From positions 170,718,403 to 170,782,402 of the forward strand of contig NC_057866.1 of the NCBI RefSeq assembly GCF_019393635.1: a stretch of 64,000 nucleotides of DNA, in the 5' to 3' direction. This DNA is from Dromiciops gliroides. Its lineage: Eukaryota > Chordata > Mammalia > Microbiotheria > Microbiotheriidae. The position numbers were made by a program, and so were the translations under genes. Positions within the stretch are counted from its first letter, which is position 1. Each line of letters begins with the position of its first letter. Below the pieces are notes generated by a model. That model saw only the letters and a list, made by a program, of their open reading frames with translations. It was not told the origin of the DNA and made no database searches. This document shows, piece by piece, positions 10,896 to 22,689 of the stretch.

Positions 10896-12805
10896 GTAAA
10901 ATCCTATCCAGTAATAATAGATGTACCACATCAGATATTTTCTACAATAAGGCTGTAGATACTCAGGTAAATTGTTGGCAAAACTGGTAAATTCAGAGTA
11001 AATGTTGCCTTTGTAGACCAGCTGCATTGGTGTTCCTATTAGAATCATACTCTTATAGCTTGAGGGCTCTGGAATGGAGGTGAGTAGAGTGAGTGCCAGG
11101 TACTAATGTGGGGAGGGTTCTGGGTGCATGAAGATGTTTCTGTGAAGACTTGTAGTATTTTCTTAGAAATGTGCAATAATGATAATATATTTGCTTTTAT
11201 GTTCACTAGGTATTTATCTCCTAATGACCCCACATGGGAGTATTATGATCCCTATTGTGCTAATTAGCAAACTGGGGAACAGATAAGGAGGTATTTATAC
11301 CACATCTTATTCTTAAAACTTTCCCATGATGGCTCCCTTGTATTTCCTTTATTTAAAGCTGTTTAAATCCTATGTAAAGTTATTAAATATTGTTTATATA
11401 TGAAAGTACATTTCTCATTATTTGGTTATTACTCTAGTTTTAGTGAAAACTAGACTAGAACATGGAAGTAAAGAAGCAAGTCTTAGGTTAGCAGATACTT
11501 TGGTAACTGGGTGGAGGATGAATGTGAGAAATGTGGGCTCCTTTCAAGTTGATTGGAGCTGTCTGTGAAAACACCTACAGGTGATTCAAGGTCGGGGGAG
11601 TGGATTCAGATTCTGCTGGAAGAGTGGATTAGAAAAGAAGCAGGTACTCAAATGCTAATATCCACAAATGGGAGTTAATTCAAATAGAGGGCTTCTCCCG
11701 GAAGGTTCCCAGGAAAAGAAGAGTCAATGCCAAGGGCAAGGGGTGGGGCTGCGGTATTTGATTGATAAGCCAGAGGGAGGGCCAGGAGAGATGATAATTT
11801 TGCTGAATTTCAAAACCCTTTATATAATGCAATTGAAAAAAACGGGTACAATGATTTAGTAACAATACACTTTTCCCATTTACAACACATTGTGAAATAC
11901 CTTTTTCAGCCACAATAGCCATTAAAATGATGTATTGAAATAAACTCGACTTCGAATCATGTCCATTTGCACAATTTTCAAAGAAATGTCCATTTATTAA
12001 AAGTTTTGTGCTTTAAAATTTTTATTGAAAGGGACTTGCCATCAAAAATGGTTGGAGACCACTGGTATCTCCTTTTTTATACAAGATTAAATCCTGGAGC
12101 TTGATAGAACTTCAGTAGCTCCCTTTATTCCAGTACTTTGCTTCTTTTGATCAGCTGACAGTTGACTGACCATTCTCACCTTACAGATAAATTCAGCTGA
12201 CCTAGAGGAGCCAGCCCTTCACTCAGGTAGCAAGAAGAACAGTACTTTGCCATAAGTAGTTTCCAAGAGATCTATGCTTTAATTAGAGCTGATAGCACCT
12301 GAACATTTGGGACCTGTCATGAAATGCAAAATTTCTGTGGAAATTCAAATACATTTCCTGATATTAAGCCTCTTTCAGCTCGGAATGAATAATATCAAAA
12401 ATACTTTTATGTGTCTCTTGTTCACTTTTTCAGTGAAAAGGAAGGATGTGTAATGCTTTCATTATTTGTAACGAGCTAGTAGAATTGATAGTGCTGCTTG
12501 CTACTTAATTCTCCAAGAAACATCCTGGGCTGAAATAGCTATATGACCTTTATTGAACATATTCCTTTAGATGCAAACGCACAAATAAAGGACATAGTCT
12601 ATAAAGGTAATACCGCCTTTATATGAAATTTTAAGGAAAAAAAACCACTTATTCTATTCTTCCCTTTAACAACTCAATTTCTGATTAGTTCTAATAATAA
12701 TTCTGCTATGCATCACTTACTTGAAAAATGTACTCTTGATGTACAAGTCAACTGAAAGATTTAGAACATCTTTTCTGTGAGTTTAGACTTCCTATTAAAA
12801 GCACA
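10896..12805. other. no gene or clear repeat seen
   Basis: Mostly unique-looking sequence. Overlapping open frames on both strands at about 11668-11922 show no family resemblance and no splice context. Old LTR or LINE remains cannot be excluded. Confidence 0.45.
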
Positions 12806-12807
12806 GA

Positions 12808-12942
12808 GAGGGGCCAGCTACACGGAACAGTGTATAGAGCACTGGCCTGGGAGTGAGAAAGATATGAGTTCAAATCTGGCCTCAGACATTTACTAGATGT
12901 GTGAGCCCAGGCAAGCCACTTAACCCCAATTGCCTCTCGGAG
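12808..12942 (+). mobile_element. diverged tRNA-derived SINE ending in (GGA)n
   Basis: Older relative of the common SINE (ggggccagctacacggaaca, gagttcaaatctggcctcag, gcaagccacttaacccc). Its 3' end runs directly into the GGA array, so the A-rich tail seems to have become the microsatellite. Confidence 0.8.
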
Positions 12943-13013
12943 GAGGAGGAGGAGGAGGAGGAGGAGGAGGAGGAGGAGGAGGAGGAGGAGGAGGAGGAGG
13001 AGGAGGAGGAGGA
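12939..13013. repeat. (GGA)25 microsatellite
   Basis: Uninterrupted GGA units, homopurine on the plus strand. Confidence 0.97.
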
Positions 13014-13021
13014 GAAGAGAG

Positions 13022-13190
13022 GTAGCTTGGAATAGGGCAGAGAGAGTCAGTCCTTAAATCAGAAAGACCCAAGTTCAAATCTTACCTCTAATACATTCTA
13101 CCTGTGTGACACTGGGCATGCCACTTAACTTTTCAGTGATCCAGGCAACTCTGTAAGACTGTAAAATGTAGGTAGATCAGTTGCCAGAAA
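13022..13190 (+). mobile_element. tRNA-derived SINE of another family
   Basis: aagacccaagttcaaatctt, ctgtgtgacactgggcatgc, then tcagtgatccaggcaactct and gtaagactgtaaa. The ccaggcaactct 3' block differs from the abundant family and marks an older CORE/MIR-related SINE. Confidence 0.6.
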
Positions 13191-13639
13191 ATGATTTTTC
13201 TCCACTTGTGAAAGGTAGTGTTAGTCTGAGAGGCTGAAGTTTCAGAGCTGAAGTGTCCTGATAACCCATAGGTAGACCCTGATCCAAGCACACCAGCCTC
13301 AGGAACAGGAGCCTGTACATTTCCACTGAGAAAAGAATCCCTCCAAACTGAGCCAGAAACTTTGGGGTTAATTCCTGACTCTGCTGACTGTTTCTTCAGG
13401 AAATCGATTTCATGTTATGATCAATGATGGTGGAATGAATAGAATCTGGTGGATTAAATGTCGAGGAGTAGAAACATAGATTGCTCTTTTAAGTGAACCT
13501 GAACTTTAACAGGTTGGTGGACTTCTGGTACAATGCATTTTATTTCCCTTCCCAGCATGTGCCAATAAATATCAGTAAATTCCAGGAGCACCTCCTTAGT
13601 TAGATGTAAAGCACTGAAATCAGAGAAATTTAAGCTGAA
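13191..13639. other. no gene or clear repeat seen
   Basis: No supported feature in this stretch. Confidence 0.4.
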
Positions 13640-13795
13640 AAGGAATTTAGGGATTATCTCATCCCACATGGACATTTTACAGATGAGGAGACTGAGGCAT
13701 AGGGACATGCCCAAGGTTACAAGGTTAATTATAGAGTAGGGATTCAAACCCAATTCCTCTGATTTATAATAAGGTGCTCACTCAACCACTCAGCT
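13640..13795 (-). mobile_element. MIR SINE, antisense
   Basis: cattttacagatgaggagac, tgaggcatagggacatgccc, gattcaaacccaattcctct: reversed MIR core. Confidence 0.75.
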
Positions 13796-13829
13796 CACTT
13801 TGCTTCATGCTGTGATGATTCCTTTCCCC

Positions 13830-13970
13830 TGCGGCTTCTTTCTAAACCCTGCAACCCACCAAGCTGTTTCTCTTTCATCCCAAACACCTCCCCCTCCTGG
13901 AAGCCTTTTCAAATTGATCCAAGGACAGGAAAGGGGATTGCCCTAGACTTTCCCTATCTTTCTTATGGTT
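13830..13970 (+). mobile_element. L2 LINE fragment (possible)
   Basis: cacctccccctcctggaagcc resembles the L2 3' end (ctccaggaagccttccctg). Short and uncertain. Confidence 0.35.
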
Positions 13971-14029
13971 TGAATAGATCCTTAACCAGGATTTTTTACA
14001 TAGAACAATAATGCTAATTATTAGCTAAT

Positions 14030-14275
14030 CTGCATCTAACATTTTAAGGTGTGCTAAATGCTTTGCCTATCTTAACTCCTATCTTGTTCTCATAACAACC
14101 CTGGGAGGTAGGGGCTAGTTGTTATCTCCATTTTAAAGAAGAGGAAACACAGGTAGATAGAGGTTTCTCATTTGTCCAGGATCACACTTTTAGGAAATAT
14201 CAGAGACAGAATTCCAACTCAGGTCTGCCTAAGCTTTATCTGTTTATGCCATGTAGCTGTTTCAGGATGACTTTC
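14030..14275 (-). mobile_element. MIR SINE, antisense, near full length
   Basis: tgctaaatgctttgcctatc, ctcataacaaccctgggagg, tctccattttaaagaagagg, gtccaggatcacactttt, ending at the head gccatgtagctg. Confidence 0.8.
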
Positions 14276-14439
14276 ATTGCTTAACCACATATTTCCTCAC
14301 CATCCTTACTGTCTGGTCTCCCAGGGTCAATGGATAGTTTAGGCTTTTTTCCCAGAGGGATGGTAATTTATGCTGATCTCTACAAAGTCTAGACCACTTG
14401 TGATTTTTGTTGGAGGAGTTGTATTTAGGAGGTTTTAGG

Positions 14440-14690
14440 GTTTTATTTAGAAGGGAGCATGATATGGAGGTGAGATTCAGAAGATTTTAAGACCTAGACT
14501 TGCCTCCGTCTCTGGAAATTATGTAATCTTGGTTGAATATTTCAGCATCCACGATTCAGTTATCTCATCTGAACAATGGGAATAACAGTATCTGCTTCTT
14601 TATCTCACTGGCTAATCACAAGAGTCAATTGATTTAATAAATGGGAAAATGGGAAAGTGCTTTGTAAAATCAAAAATAAATGATACCTCA
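14440..14690 (+). mobile_element. MIR SINE, sense
   Basis: gagcatgatatggaggtgag, tctctggaaattatgtaatc, gttatctcatctgaacaatg, gaaagtgctttgtaaaat: MIR order on the plus strand. Confidence 0.7.
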
Positions 14691-14694
14691 GTAG

Positions 14695-14790
14695 ACCATG
14701 AGCTACTTGAGAGAAAAAAACCTTTTTTTTTTTTTTAAAGCACAGTGCCTGGCACTATATGCCCTGAATAAATGTAGGTTGACTTGATGA
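14695..14790 (+). mobile_element. L2 LINE 3' terminus
   Basis: gaccatgagctacttgagag, agtgcctggcactatatg, gaataaatgtaggttgac. Confidence 0.65.
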
Positions 14791-14889
14791 CAAAAGTATG
14801 TAGGATTATTATTTGGTTCAAAGGATTAGGGGAAAGGGATCTTTAACTTTTCATTGTATTTTCAGGAATTTGAGGAAACTGGAAGGAAG

Positions 14890-15075
14890 AGGAGGAACTA
14901 GCATTTATATAGCACCTAGCATGTGAGAGTAGGTAGTTGCCATGGAAATTGTTTTCCCTATTTAATACTTGAGAAAAATAAGCTTCAGGGAAGTTATGTG
15001 ACTGGTCCAAAGTCACATCATTAGGAAGTGATAAAATAGAATTCCACACTGTGCTTATATTATACTTCACCACGG
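14890..15075 (-). mobile_element. MIR SINE, antisense
   Basis: aactagcatttatatagcac, gagaaaaataagcttcaggg, gtccaaagtcacatcattag. Diverged, with part of the middle lost. Confidence 0.6.
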
Positions 15076-15109
15076 CCATTTTCTTGCCTTGACCCTGCCT
15101 GCTAGTGTA

Positions 15110-15640
15110 CCCTCCAAATCACTGCACCTTGCCATCCAAGCCCTTTGTAAGGGGCGGGGGTGGGGGGGTGGGGTGGGGAGTTGATTCTCTACTCTGGTAC
15201 TTCCAACCTAGGGTCTAAGGTCTCCTGTTTAGTATCTATGTCACATGTTCTACTCTGTCTAGCCCATCCCAAGCATACTTAATATTCCACCCTCGTCATA
15301 GTCTTGCCACATGCCCTATCTGCCACCTGTTATACCTTCTGGGCCACTGGATCTCTTAGTCCTCCCTATCTCTGTGTGTGTACTCTCTCCTTCCTCCTCA
15401 TGCTTCCCAAATCTGGAATAATTCTCAAGCCAGTGTTGCTATTGCTATTGGAAAAAGTATATTAATCAGTTTCCTATGGCTCCTCTTACAACTCTTGTGT
15501 CTTCCCCAACCAAATCACCTTTCCCTGACTACTGCTTTATATGTATTATCAACCATGATTGAAATGAAAGCTCCTTAGAGGCAAGGACCAATGCTTTTTA
15601 TAGAGTGTTTGGCACCTAATAAGCATTTTACTAACTCTTT
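15110..15640 (+). mobile_element. L2 LINE 3' region
   Basis: The 3' end reads gattgaaatgaaagctcctt, agaggcaaggaccaatgctt, tttggcacctaataagcatt. The upstream part (ctgcctgctagtgtacc onward) is compatible with L2 ORF2 3' sequence but decayed. A G-rich patch lies at 15150-15178. Confidence 0.5.
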
Positions 15641-16544
15641 TTTTTTTACATTCATTCATTGACTGTGTTAGTGGATTTATAAGATCTCAATGAAAACTAC
15701 CATGCTGTATGAAACTATGAAGTCTAGATGTTATGTTACTGTTGCCATGATTTTTCAATACATTTTAGTATAATATTACCTGCCCTCTCTTCTCCTTCCC
15801 CCAGTTACAAATGGATTGATTATACCACAATGAAAGATAAAAATCAATGTCATGGATGGGATTGGTTTAACATTTCTATCATAACCCTGATTTTCCCACA
15901 TTTCTAATTCAGCTAGAAAAAAATTGGAGGGAGGAGTTGGCAAATAAACAAAGCTTTGGATTTGAGTGGGAGTTGGATTTTTTCTTTTGATTTTTTTTTG
16001 GTTTAGTTTTCTTTGAAGATAATCCTTTACATAATTTATGAAGTCATTTGGCTCAATAATTTTCTTAGTTTTGCTTTAGAAAAGCAGTGGTAAGATGACA
16101 ACTAATGGGTTGATTGGAAAGCAAAATGTAGTAGCTTTTCTCATTTCAGTGCTTAACACCCCCTACTCTACTTCCCACATATCTATTGTTAATGTGTCCC
16201 TTCAAGAAACTTCCCACCCAACATCCTGCCTCCTTCATTCCTACCCATAATTATTACACAAGGTATAAATACTTGAAAGAAAGGAATTTGATATTCATAT
16301 TCACAGAACTAGATAAGATTGACTCTTGGACTCAAAGAGACAAGGAAAATTTTAAAAGACTCCAATTTTTAATTGGCATTGAACTATTTGTCCTATAATA
16401 ATGAAACATAGTTTTCTCGATGCTTTCTCCAAATTCTCACAATACTTATAAAACCTGCCTTATTTAAAAGAAAAAAGTGTACAAATGAAAGATCAAATTT
16501 GGTGGTTAAATTTAATTAAAATATTCAGTGGCTTTGTTCCAACC
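15641..16544. other. no gene or clear repeat seen
   Basis: Unique-looking AT-rich sequence. The 70-codon frame at 16186-16398 has no recognisable motif. Confidence 0.45.
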
Positions 16545-16700
16545 ACATTATAGTTTTTTTTTTTTAATTGAGGGTGGGGGTAGGGGTAGAGGGGGAGCTA
16601 GAAAGGGGGAAAGATGAATGGGAGGGTGGGAAGGAGAGAGCAGGAGAGAAAGAGGGAGATAAAAATAGAGGCAAAGACAAGGAGAGAAAGAGGCAGTCAG
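16545..16700. repeat. T run and purine-rich (GGGA/GAGA) low-complexity tract
   Basis: A T run is followed by imperfect GGGAG/GAGA sequence, which gives proline/serine/leucine-rich artefact frames on the minus strand. Confidence 0.8.
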
Positions 16701-16800
16701 GCAAATAGACACAAACTCCACAATGATGTACCAAAATTTGAACACTGCAAATATGGAATTAATTCTTCATGCTCTATATGATAGTAAAATTAATGTGATA

Positions 16801-16943
16801 GGGGCAGCTAGGTGATGCAGTGGATAGAGCACCGGCCCTGGAGTCAGGAGTACCTGAGTTCAAATCCAGCTTCAGACACTTAACACTTACTAGCTATGTG
16901 ACCCTGGGCAAGTCACTTAACCCCAATTGCCTCACTTAAAAAA
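16801..16943 (+). mobile_element. tRNA-derived SINE, sense
   Basis: Complete. Duplication aatgtgata at 16792-16800 and 16944-16952. Confidence 0.94.
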
Positions 16944-17164
16944 AATGTGATAAAGTTAAAGATGAAACATATGGGAAAAAAAAAACTTAAAAAGCCTTAA
17001 TAGTCATCAGCTAATTAAGTCTTATCTTTTTGTTTCAAGAAAATATGTTAAAGAATAACTTTGAAACAATTTCAATACCAATACAAGATAAGTAGAACAT
17101 ATATAAATTATAGTTCTTTATTATTAATCTTAAGTGTGGATAACAAAAAAAGAGGGACTATTTC

Positions 17165-17285
17165 TGCTTATAATATAATTTAAGCTCTACGAGGGTAGGA
17201 ACTATTTTTTGTTTGTTTTTCTTTTCGTATCAGCCAACATAGTTTTTTGTACATAGTAGGCACTTAATAAATGTTTGGTGGATTC
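17165..17285 (+). mobile_element. L2 LINE 3' end
   Basis: tttaagctctacgagggtag, acatagtaggcacttaataa, atgtttggtgg: conserved L2 terminus. Confidence 0.75.
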
Positions 17286-17945
17286 GAGTAGTCTTCAGTG
17301 CTTTGATGGATCTATAATATGGCTATTACTTGTGCAGGTACTTCTTCCATAGGTACAGATGACAATTTCCTCATGCCTTCTCATTTTGTGATTTCCCTGA
17401 GCATATCTCCCCATAAACACTTCAAAGAGTATCCACTCAATCAGTGTCTATTTACATTTCCTTTATACCAGTGCAGCCCCTGGTCTCCTCATTCATTACT
17501 TCTTGCTTCTTGACAAGACTTGCCAGCATTGAGGACAGAAATTGTTCATGACTAAGAGCTACAGGTGCTATTTTAAAGTTCTTAATTGCCAAGTGTTTAT
17601 TTTTTCTTTCCTTTTTTTACATGAAAATTTCCTTCTTGTATTTTTCATAAAAGTCATTGTCACCTTGGTGTAACAAGCAGTATACACACAGACCAATTTA
17701 CCATTATTTATACTACTAGTATGATGGAAACACTAATTAGAGTCCTCAGTGCTGGGTATCAGACTTTATTATTTAAGAGCATATGAACATTTGTTTGTGT
17801 TATCTACTAGATAATACAAACACAAGAAATACAAAGGCTATATTGCTTAAATCAATAGCTAAAAACAAGGCACATTATGTCCTTTAATTTCATCAATCAT
17901 TACTGAAAGATTTGAGAGAACTCCCTTTATAGGTTTAATTTCAGT
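17286..17945. other. no gene or clear repeat seen
   Basis: Lies downstream of the antisense retroviral relic in its reading direction, but no polymerase motifs are seen here. Confidence 0.4.
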
Positions 17946-17960
17946 AAAAAGTTTTCTATA

Positions 17961-18104
17961 GGGGCAGCTAGGTGGTGCAGTGGATAGAGCACCGTCCCTG
18001 GATTCAGGAGGACCTGAGTTCAAATCCGACCTCAGACACTTTACACACTTACTAGTTGTGTGATCCTGGGCAAATCACTTAACCCCAATTGCCTTCCCCC
18101 CCAA
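17961..18104 (+). mobile_element. tRNA-derived SINE, sense
   Basis: Complete. Duplication aaaaagttttctata at 17946-17960 and 18105-18119. Confidence 0.94.
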
Positions 18105-18119
18105 AAAAAGTTTTCTATA

Positions 18120-19780
18120 GCCTACTATAAATCTTCACTCACTGCTTGCCTTTTTATTGGCCAAAATGGAGAGTAGTAAGGGTTAATTTCCACCCCTAAT
18201 TATCCCTTCTTACTCGAGGTCCTTCCAGATGGCAGTGATTTCATTACCTTCTCACTTGAGTCTATACTGTGAGGTGTTTACAATTCATTTTGGGGCAGAT
18301 GAGACCACCGTATCCTATAGTGCTTTCTCAACTAATAACAGCACTGATTTTAGATTTTGCCATAAGGAAAGTTTTTGCTTAGTAGATTCATCCCAATTAT
18401 GACTTCATTTGAATCCAATATGGCCACTACTTGATACAGGTCCTCTGAACAATCTGCAATTTTTAGTCTTCTATATACTTCTTAACTTAGAGTCTTAGAT
18501 TCCCTGAAACCATTTATCTGGGTTTGATTTTGGGGTGTTTTCTCATTTTTTTTCTTACTGTATCTGATTCTTGTGAGACAGTGACTAATAAAGCCAACAT
18601 ACAATGGTATCAACCCTTACTATACTGAATTACTGATTCCATATAGAAGTGATTTCCCCCATGTCAGAACTGAACAAAGAAACTACTGAAACTCTATGGT
18701 GAAATCAGGGCTTGAATTAGCTTTGGCCTGATTGACCTATACTCAAGGAAAAGGAAGTTGGGAGTCTCCATTATCCCTTGGCCTCAGAAGGAGGAGACTA
18801 GTTCTTCTCTCAAGATTCATTAAATTTGATCGTGATTTTCCATCTATAAATGTAAATTATATTTTTCTCTGTCTTAGTAGAATTTGTACTTCCCTTCTTC
18901 TAAGGTCCATTTCATTTTGTGTCATTTTGTCTTTGGTCATAATTTTTATTGCCCTGGTCTTATCCCTTTGAAGTCGTTATTGCTATTATTGCCTTCTGAA
19001 GTTGTTGCAGGCTTGTTAGAAACCAAGCACTCTAGTCCTCAGACAGAGCACACATTTAGCTTCTGAGGTAATGGTTTTCCTTAATCTTAAGTTTGTTATG
19101 GCACTCTCTATAATTTCTGTTCTTCTAAAAAGGAAAGGAGTAAAGTTTTGTTACTATTTGGGCCTGCCTTTATCAATAGCTTCTTCATTTGTTTAGTGTA
19201 ATCTTTTAGTCCTCTTCTTGTCACACATTTATTTAAATCCACGTATATCCATTCGACCGTGGCCATTTAAAGAACAACTGTACTGCTTTAGTAATAGTTT
19301 TTCATGGCTTGTTTTTGTTTTCATTTGTATAGTAATGGGTCATTGCCTCCTATGATTGTGAAAAATCCTGTGCAAAGGAGTACCTTCTGTTCTTCTGTCT
19401 TCTGCTGCCATTTCCTCAATCATTTGGACTAACCTCCCATCTTTACAAATCATCCCCAGGCTTTTAACCAAATCTTGGTCTAGCTTCAAAGATTCACCAC
19501 CCATGTGTTACACTCTTAAAAGGCAGGCAGCATCTATTTCCTATGGTTTTGATAAAGTCTTTATGATTTTGATCTAACTCTATTCTGAAATAAAATCTGG
19601 TTTCTAAACTAGAAGCCATTTCCTCTCCTTTTCTGAAGATTCTGTGGTTAGTTTTAGGAAATCTCCGTGTCTACCAAAAGCAAATGCAAGATTTGATGCA
19701 GTTGGTCTACTTCAAACTGCTATAGAAATACCAAATGAGCATCTTAGAACATCATAAAAAGAAACTAAATTGTCAAGTCA
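18120..19780 (-). pseudogene. endogenous retrovirus relic (gag-like, pro, pol start)
   Basis: The minus strand carries broken retrovirus-like coding sequence. Around 18380-18420 it reads GMNLLSK, resembling the end of a retroviral protease (family form G-x-D-L-L). About 18160-18250 reads IWKDLE, a stop, then EGIIRGG. That resembles the start of reverse transcriptase, where a helix is followed by a GII/GIL motif. Upstream in reading order (18700-19780), decayed lysine/glutamate-rich frames sit where gag would be, but no major-homology or zinc-knuckle motif is evident. Many stops and shifts are present, and the downstream polymerase is missing. Protease/polymerase assignment is moderately sure; gag is a guess. 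Confidence 0.45.
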
Positions 19781-19825
19781 GAAAAGTATATGGTGTTGCT
19801 TTCTCTTATCTATCATAGGAATTGT

Positions 19826-20025
19826 ATTGTTAAAGAAAGTACCCTAGGTTTGGGAGACAAGGGAACCTAAGTTCATATCCCAGCCATTACCTGTTTACCC
19901 CTACTTTCTGTTTATATGAGTGTCAGCAAGTCACCTATCTTCTTTAGGTTTCTCATCTGAAAAATGAAGGGGCTGTACAAGATGACTTCTAAGTTCTTTC
20001 CCACTCCAAAACAATGATTCCATGA
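19826..20025 (+). mobile_element. MIR SINE, sense
   Basis: taccctaggtttgggagaca, aagttcatatcccagccatt, tcagcaagtcacctatcttc, tttctcatctgaaaaatgaa, ggggctgtacaagatgactt. Confidence 0.75.
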
Positions 20026-20145
20026 ATTGTTAAAAAAAAAGATTAAGCATGTTGTAGAATTATCACTTAAGTAAAATTTGGGTCATTGGGACATTAGCCT
20101 ATCAGTGGAATTGTCAGGAACAAATCTAATTTTATTTATTTATTT

Positions 20146-20195
20146 TTTGTGGGGCAATGAGGGTTAAGTGACTTGCCCAGGGTCACACAGCTAGT
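20146..20195 (-). mobile_element. truncated tRNA-derived SINE, antisense
   Basis: Only the 3' half is present (ggttaagtgacttgcccagg to cacacagctagta). It then breaks into an A-rich stretch, so it is 5'-truncated. Confidence 0.85.
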
Positions 20196-20369
20196 ATTTA
20201 AAAAAAAATAAAGGCAGAATCTCTCATTCTGGTTCTGTGTAATGAATCCATACTTTCAACTTTATTTTCCTACAATCCAATGCTTAAACTCTTTTAAAGC
20301 CTAGGCTTTCTTAAGAATCTTGGATGATATTAAACAGACCATTATTTTCTAACTGTAGATTTAGTGTTG

Positions 20370-20530
20370 GCATTGTTTAGAGGCAGTATAGAAAAGTAAA
20401 CAGAACACCAATTTCAGAGTCAGGAAGACCTGGGTTTAAGTCCTGTATCTGATGCATACTGCCTTTATGACTACGGATAAGTCTAAACAAATACCCCAGG
20501 TAACTCTCTAGGACTTTAGGTTTTAGAGAA
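20370..20530 (+). mobile_element. old tRNA-derived/MIR-like SINE
   Basis: aggcagtatagaaaagtaaa, cagagtcaggaagacctggg, then caggtaactctctaggactt, the same 3' block type as the copy at 13022. Confidence 0.55.
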
Positions 20531-20587
20531 GGTATGGATGGGGATTGGTAGATGTGTAATTTAAGATTCTAAATGTGGATTCTAATC

Positions 20588-21004
20588 TGTTCCCCCAGTT
20601 TGGGGGGAAACTGACTAAAATCACTGATAAAACGAGTTTAGGTTTTTAAGGGTTTATTGGAAAATAGAAAGAAAAAGATTGAGAACAGAATTCCAACAGC
20701 CTGGCATTCCTATCTTTCCTCAAATTTCCTGTGAAGTCCTCTGCCGCCACCACCATCAAGTCAGGAACCCAAAAACCCAAGAGGTCTCCGCTCAGGCTCC
20801 CTTTCCTCCTTCCTGTCTCCTCCCAGAAAATAGGAGGCTCCTCAAGTTGATTGGCTGGTAGCCTTGATAGACAGCACCCATGAGCAAATGTCATTTCCTG
20901 ACGCCAAGGAAAAGCCACATGGCCTTGCCCTCTGAGGCATTTTCCTCATGGTGGAGCTTTCCCACAGCAAGTCTCCAGTAGGTGGCATCATTCCAATCAT
21001 TACA
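20588..21004 (-). mobile_element. solo LTR of an endogenous retrovirus
   Basis: About 417 bp bounded by TGT...ACA. The minus strand shows a CAATAAA polyadenylation signal at about 20654-20660, then a short R/U5-like end finishing cccccaaactgggggaaca. A long open frame (20646-20918, minus) is not coding. No clear target duplication. A MIR and other old repeats separate it from the retroviral relic to the left, so I treat them as independent. Confidence 0.6.
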
Positions 21005-22147
21005 TAGAAGAATTTTCTTCACTGGGAATTCCCTGCATGAATGAAATCACACATCCCATCTCATCTTATGTTGGCATTAGATGTCCATTGCATAGATTGA
21101 TGACTATGTGCTGTCCTGCTTTCTTAATGTTAAGAATACTTGGTGCTCACATTGTTCTTGGCTATGTTATATTTGTTAGAAAGTTTATTAACTTTTTTTA
21201 GAAGAGCTGACATCTTGGTGAACTGGCAACTGCAAGACAATCCACTCATGGAAATAACTTGTATATCAAGATTTTTCTCTTAAACACAAATGTGATGTTT
21301 CTCCAGATCAAAATTGTCTTATTTCTACATTGAACCCCAAAGTAATGGCTGCACAGCTCTCATCTAGATAGATTTTGTCTAAAACTTAGTTAAAAGAGAA
21401 AAAATCAAAGAGATCATTTAGTAAATAGGCTTTTTCATTTTTCAGCTTTTTGCCTGGGATGTTGTAGAGGCATAATGAGTAAATTGTAAAGAGAGTGTCT
21501 AGAAAATAAATGGAAAAGATGGTATACTAATGTCATCCTTAGTTATATGTCTTGTTTGGTGAGATATATCCAACCCACTAGGTCATCAGTACAAACACCA
21601 CTGATGTGCCTGTATATTGCTATGTGCATAGTTGATTGCTGTATTTCTGAAAAGTAGTGCAGAGTTGAACTTTTGCAGAACAGTAGGGAAACTTAGCATT
21701 TAAAGGACTCCTGCAGGGAAAACTTTTGTTTACTTGTCCAAAAATCAGGGGAGGCAAACCAGACAATCTCTAAGGTCTTTTTCAGCCTTGTGAATTCTAT
21801 CAATCATTCTAAAACAAAAATATGCTCTTCTAATAATCACTTGTTAATTTTCCCATTTTCTACACTTGCAATTTGCATGTCCTATATCAGAAGTACACCT
21901 GTATTTAATCTTGTTAGGTTATGTATTTGTCCAACAATTTTACTTTATAGTAGAGGGTGAGACCCTAGAGGGTAGGGACTGTTTTAATTTTGTCTTGGTA
22001 ACTCCAGAGTTTACAACAGTGTCTTTCACAGAGTAGGCACCAAATAAGTGTTTCTTAATTGAACTGAAGAGAAAAAATATGGTGATGGCCATCAAGACCA
22101 GTAGTATAATGAAATTATTGTTCCTCTCCTCTTTGCAGTCTCCATGC
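21005..22147. other. mostly unassigned; L2 3' end at 21940-22065
   Basis: No gene seen. Within it, 21940-22065 reads gaccctagagggtagggact, cagagtaggcaccaaataag, an L2 3' terminus on the plus strand. Confidence 0.5.
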
Positions 22148-22162
22148 CTGGCGTGAACTTCT

Positions 22163-22336
22163 TTTTTTGTTTGTTTGTTTGGTTTTTTTGGGGGTTTTTT
22201 TAGCAGGGCAATGAGGGTTAAGTGACTTGCCCAGGGTCACACAGCTAGTAAGTGTCAAGTGTCTGAGGCCAGATTTGAACTCAGGTACTCCTGAATCCAG
22301 GGCTGGTGCTTTATCCACTGTGCCACCTAGCTGTCC
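22163..22336 (-). mobile_element. tRNA-derived SINE, antisense
   Basis: T/G-rich tail, complete body, head ccacctagctgtccc. Duplication ctggcgtgaacttct / ctggcatgaacttct at 22148-22162 and 22337-22351 (one mismatch). Confidence 0.93.
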
Positions 22337-22689
22337 CTGGCATGAACTTCTGATTCAGGTTATGGAATGGAATATAAGTGGAGAGGTATGAAGCAAAAGG
22401 TGAGAGGGAAGAAAATGAAGGCAGAACATAAAGAGTTGAAAATTATACTTGTCATGTTCTTTAAGGATGAACATATGAAAATTACCTTTAAAAATGAATG
22501 AGATGAAAGAATTAGACACTTTGAAAAGAATATGTTGTCTGTAATTACATTAGAGACTTAGTCATGCAGTATTGTAAACTGAGGTTAAGATAGATAGTCT
22601 GCTTAACTACAATTCAAAGTAAATGGGTGGAAATTTTGAGTGTCTTACTATAACTTTAGCAAGCAAGTCTAATAGATGCAGGAAAAGGT

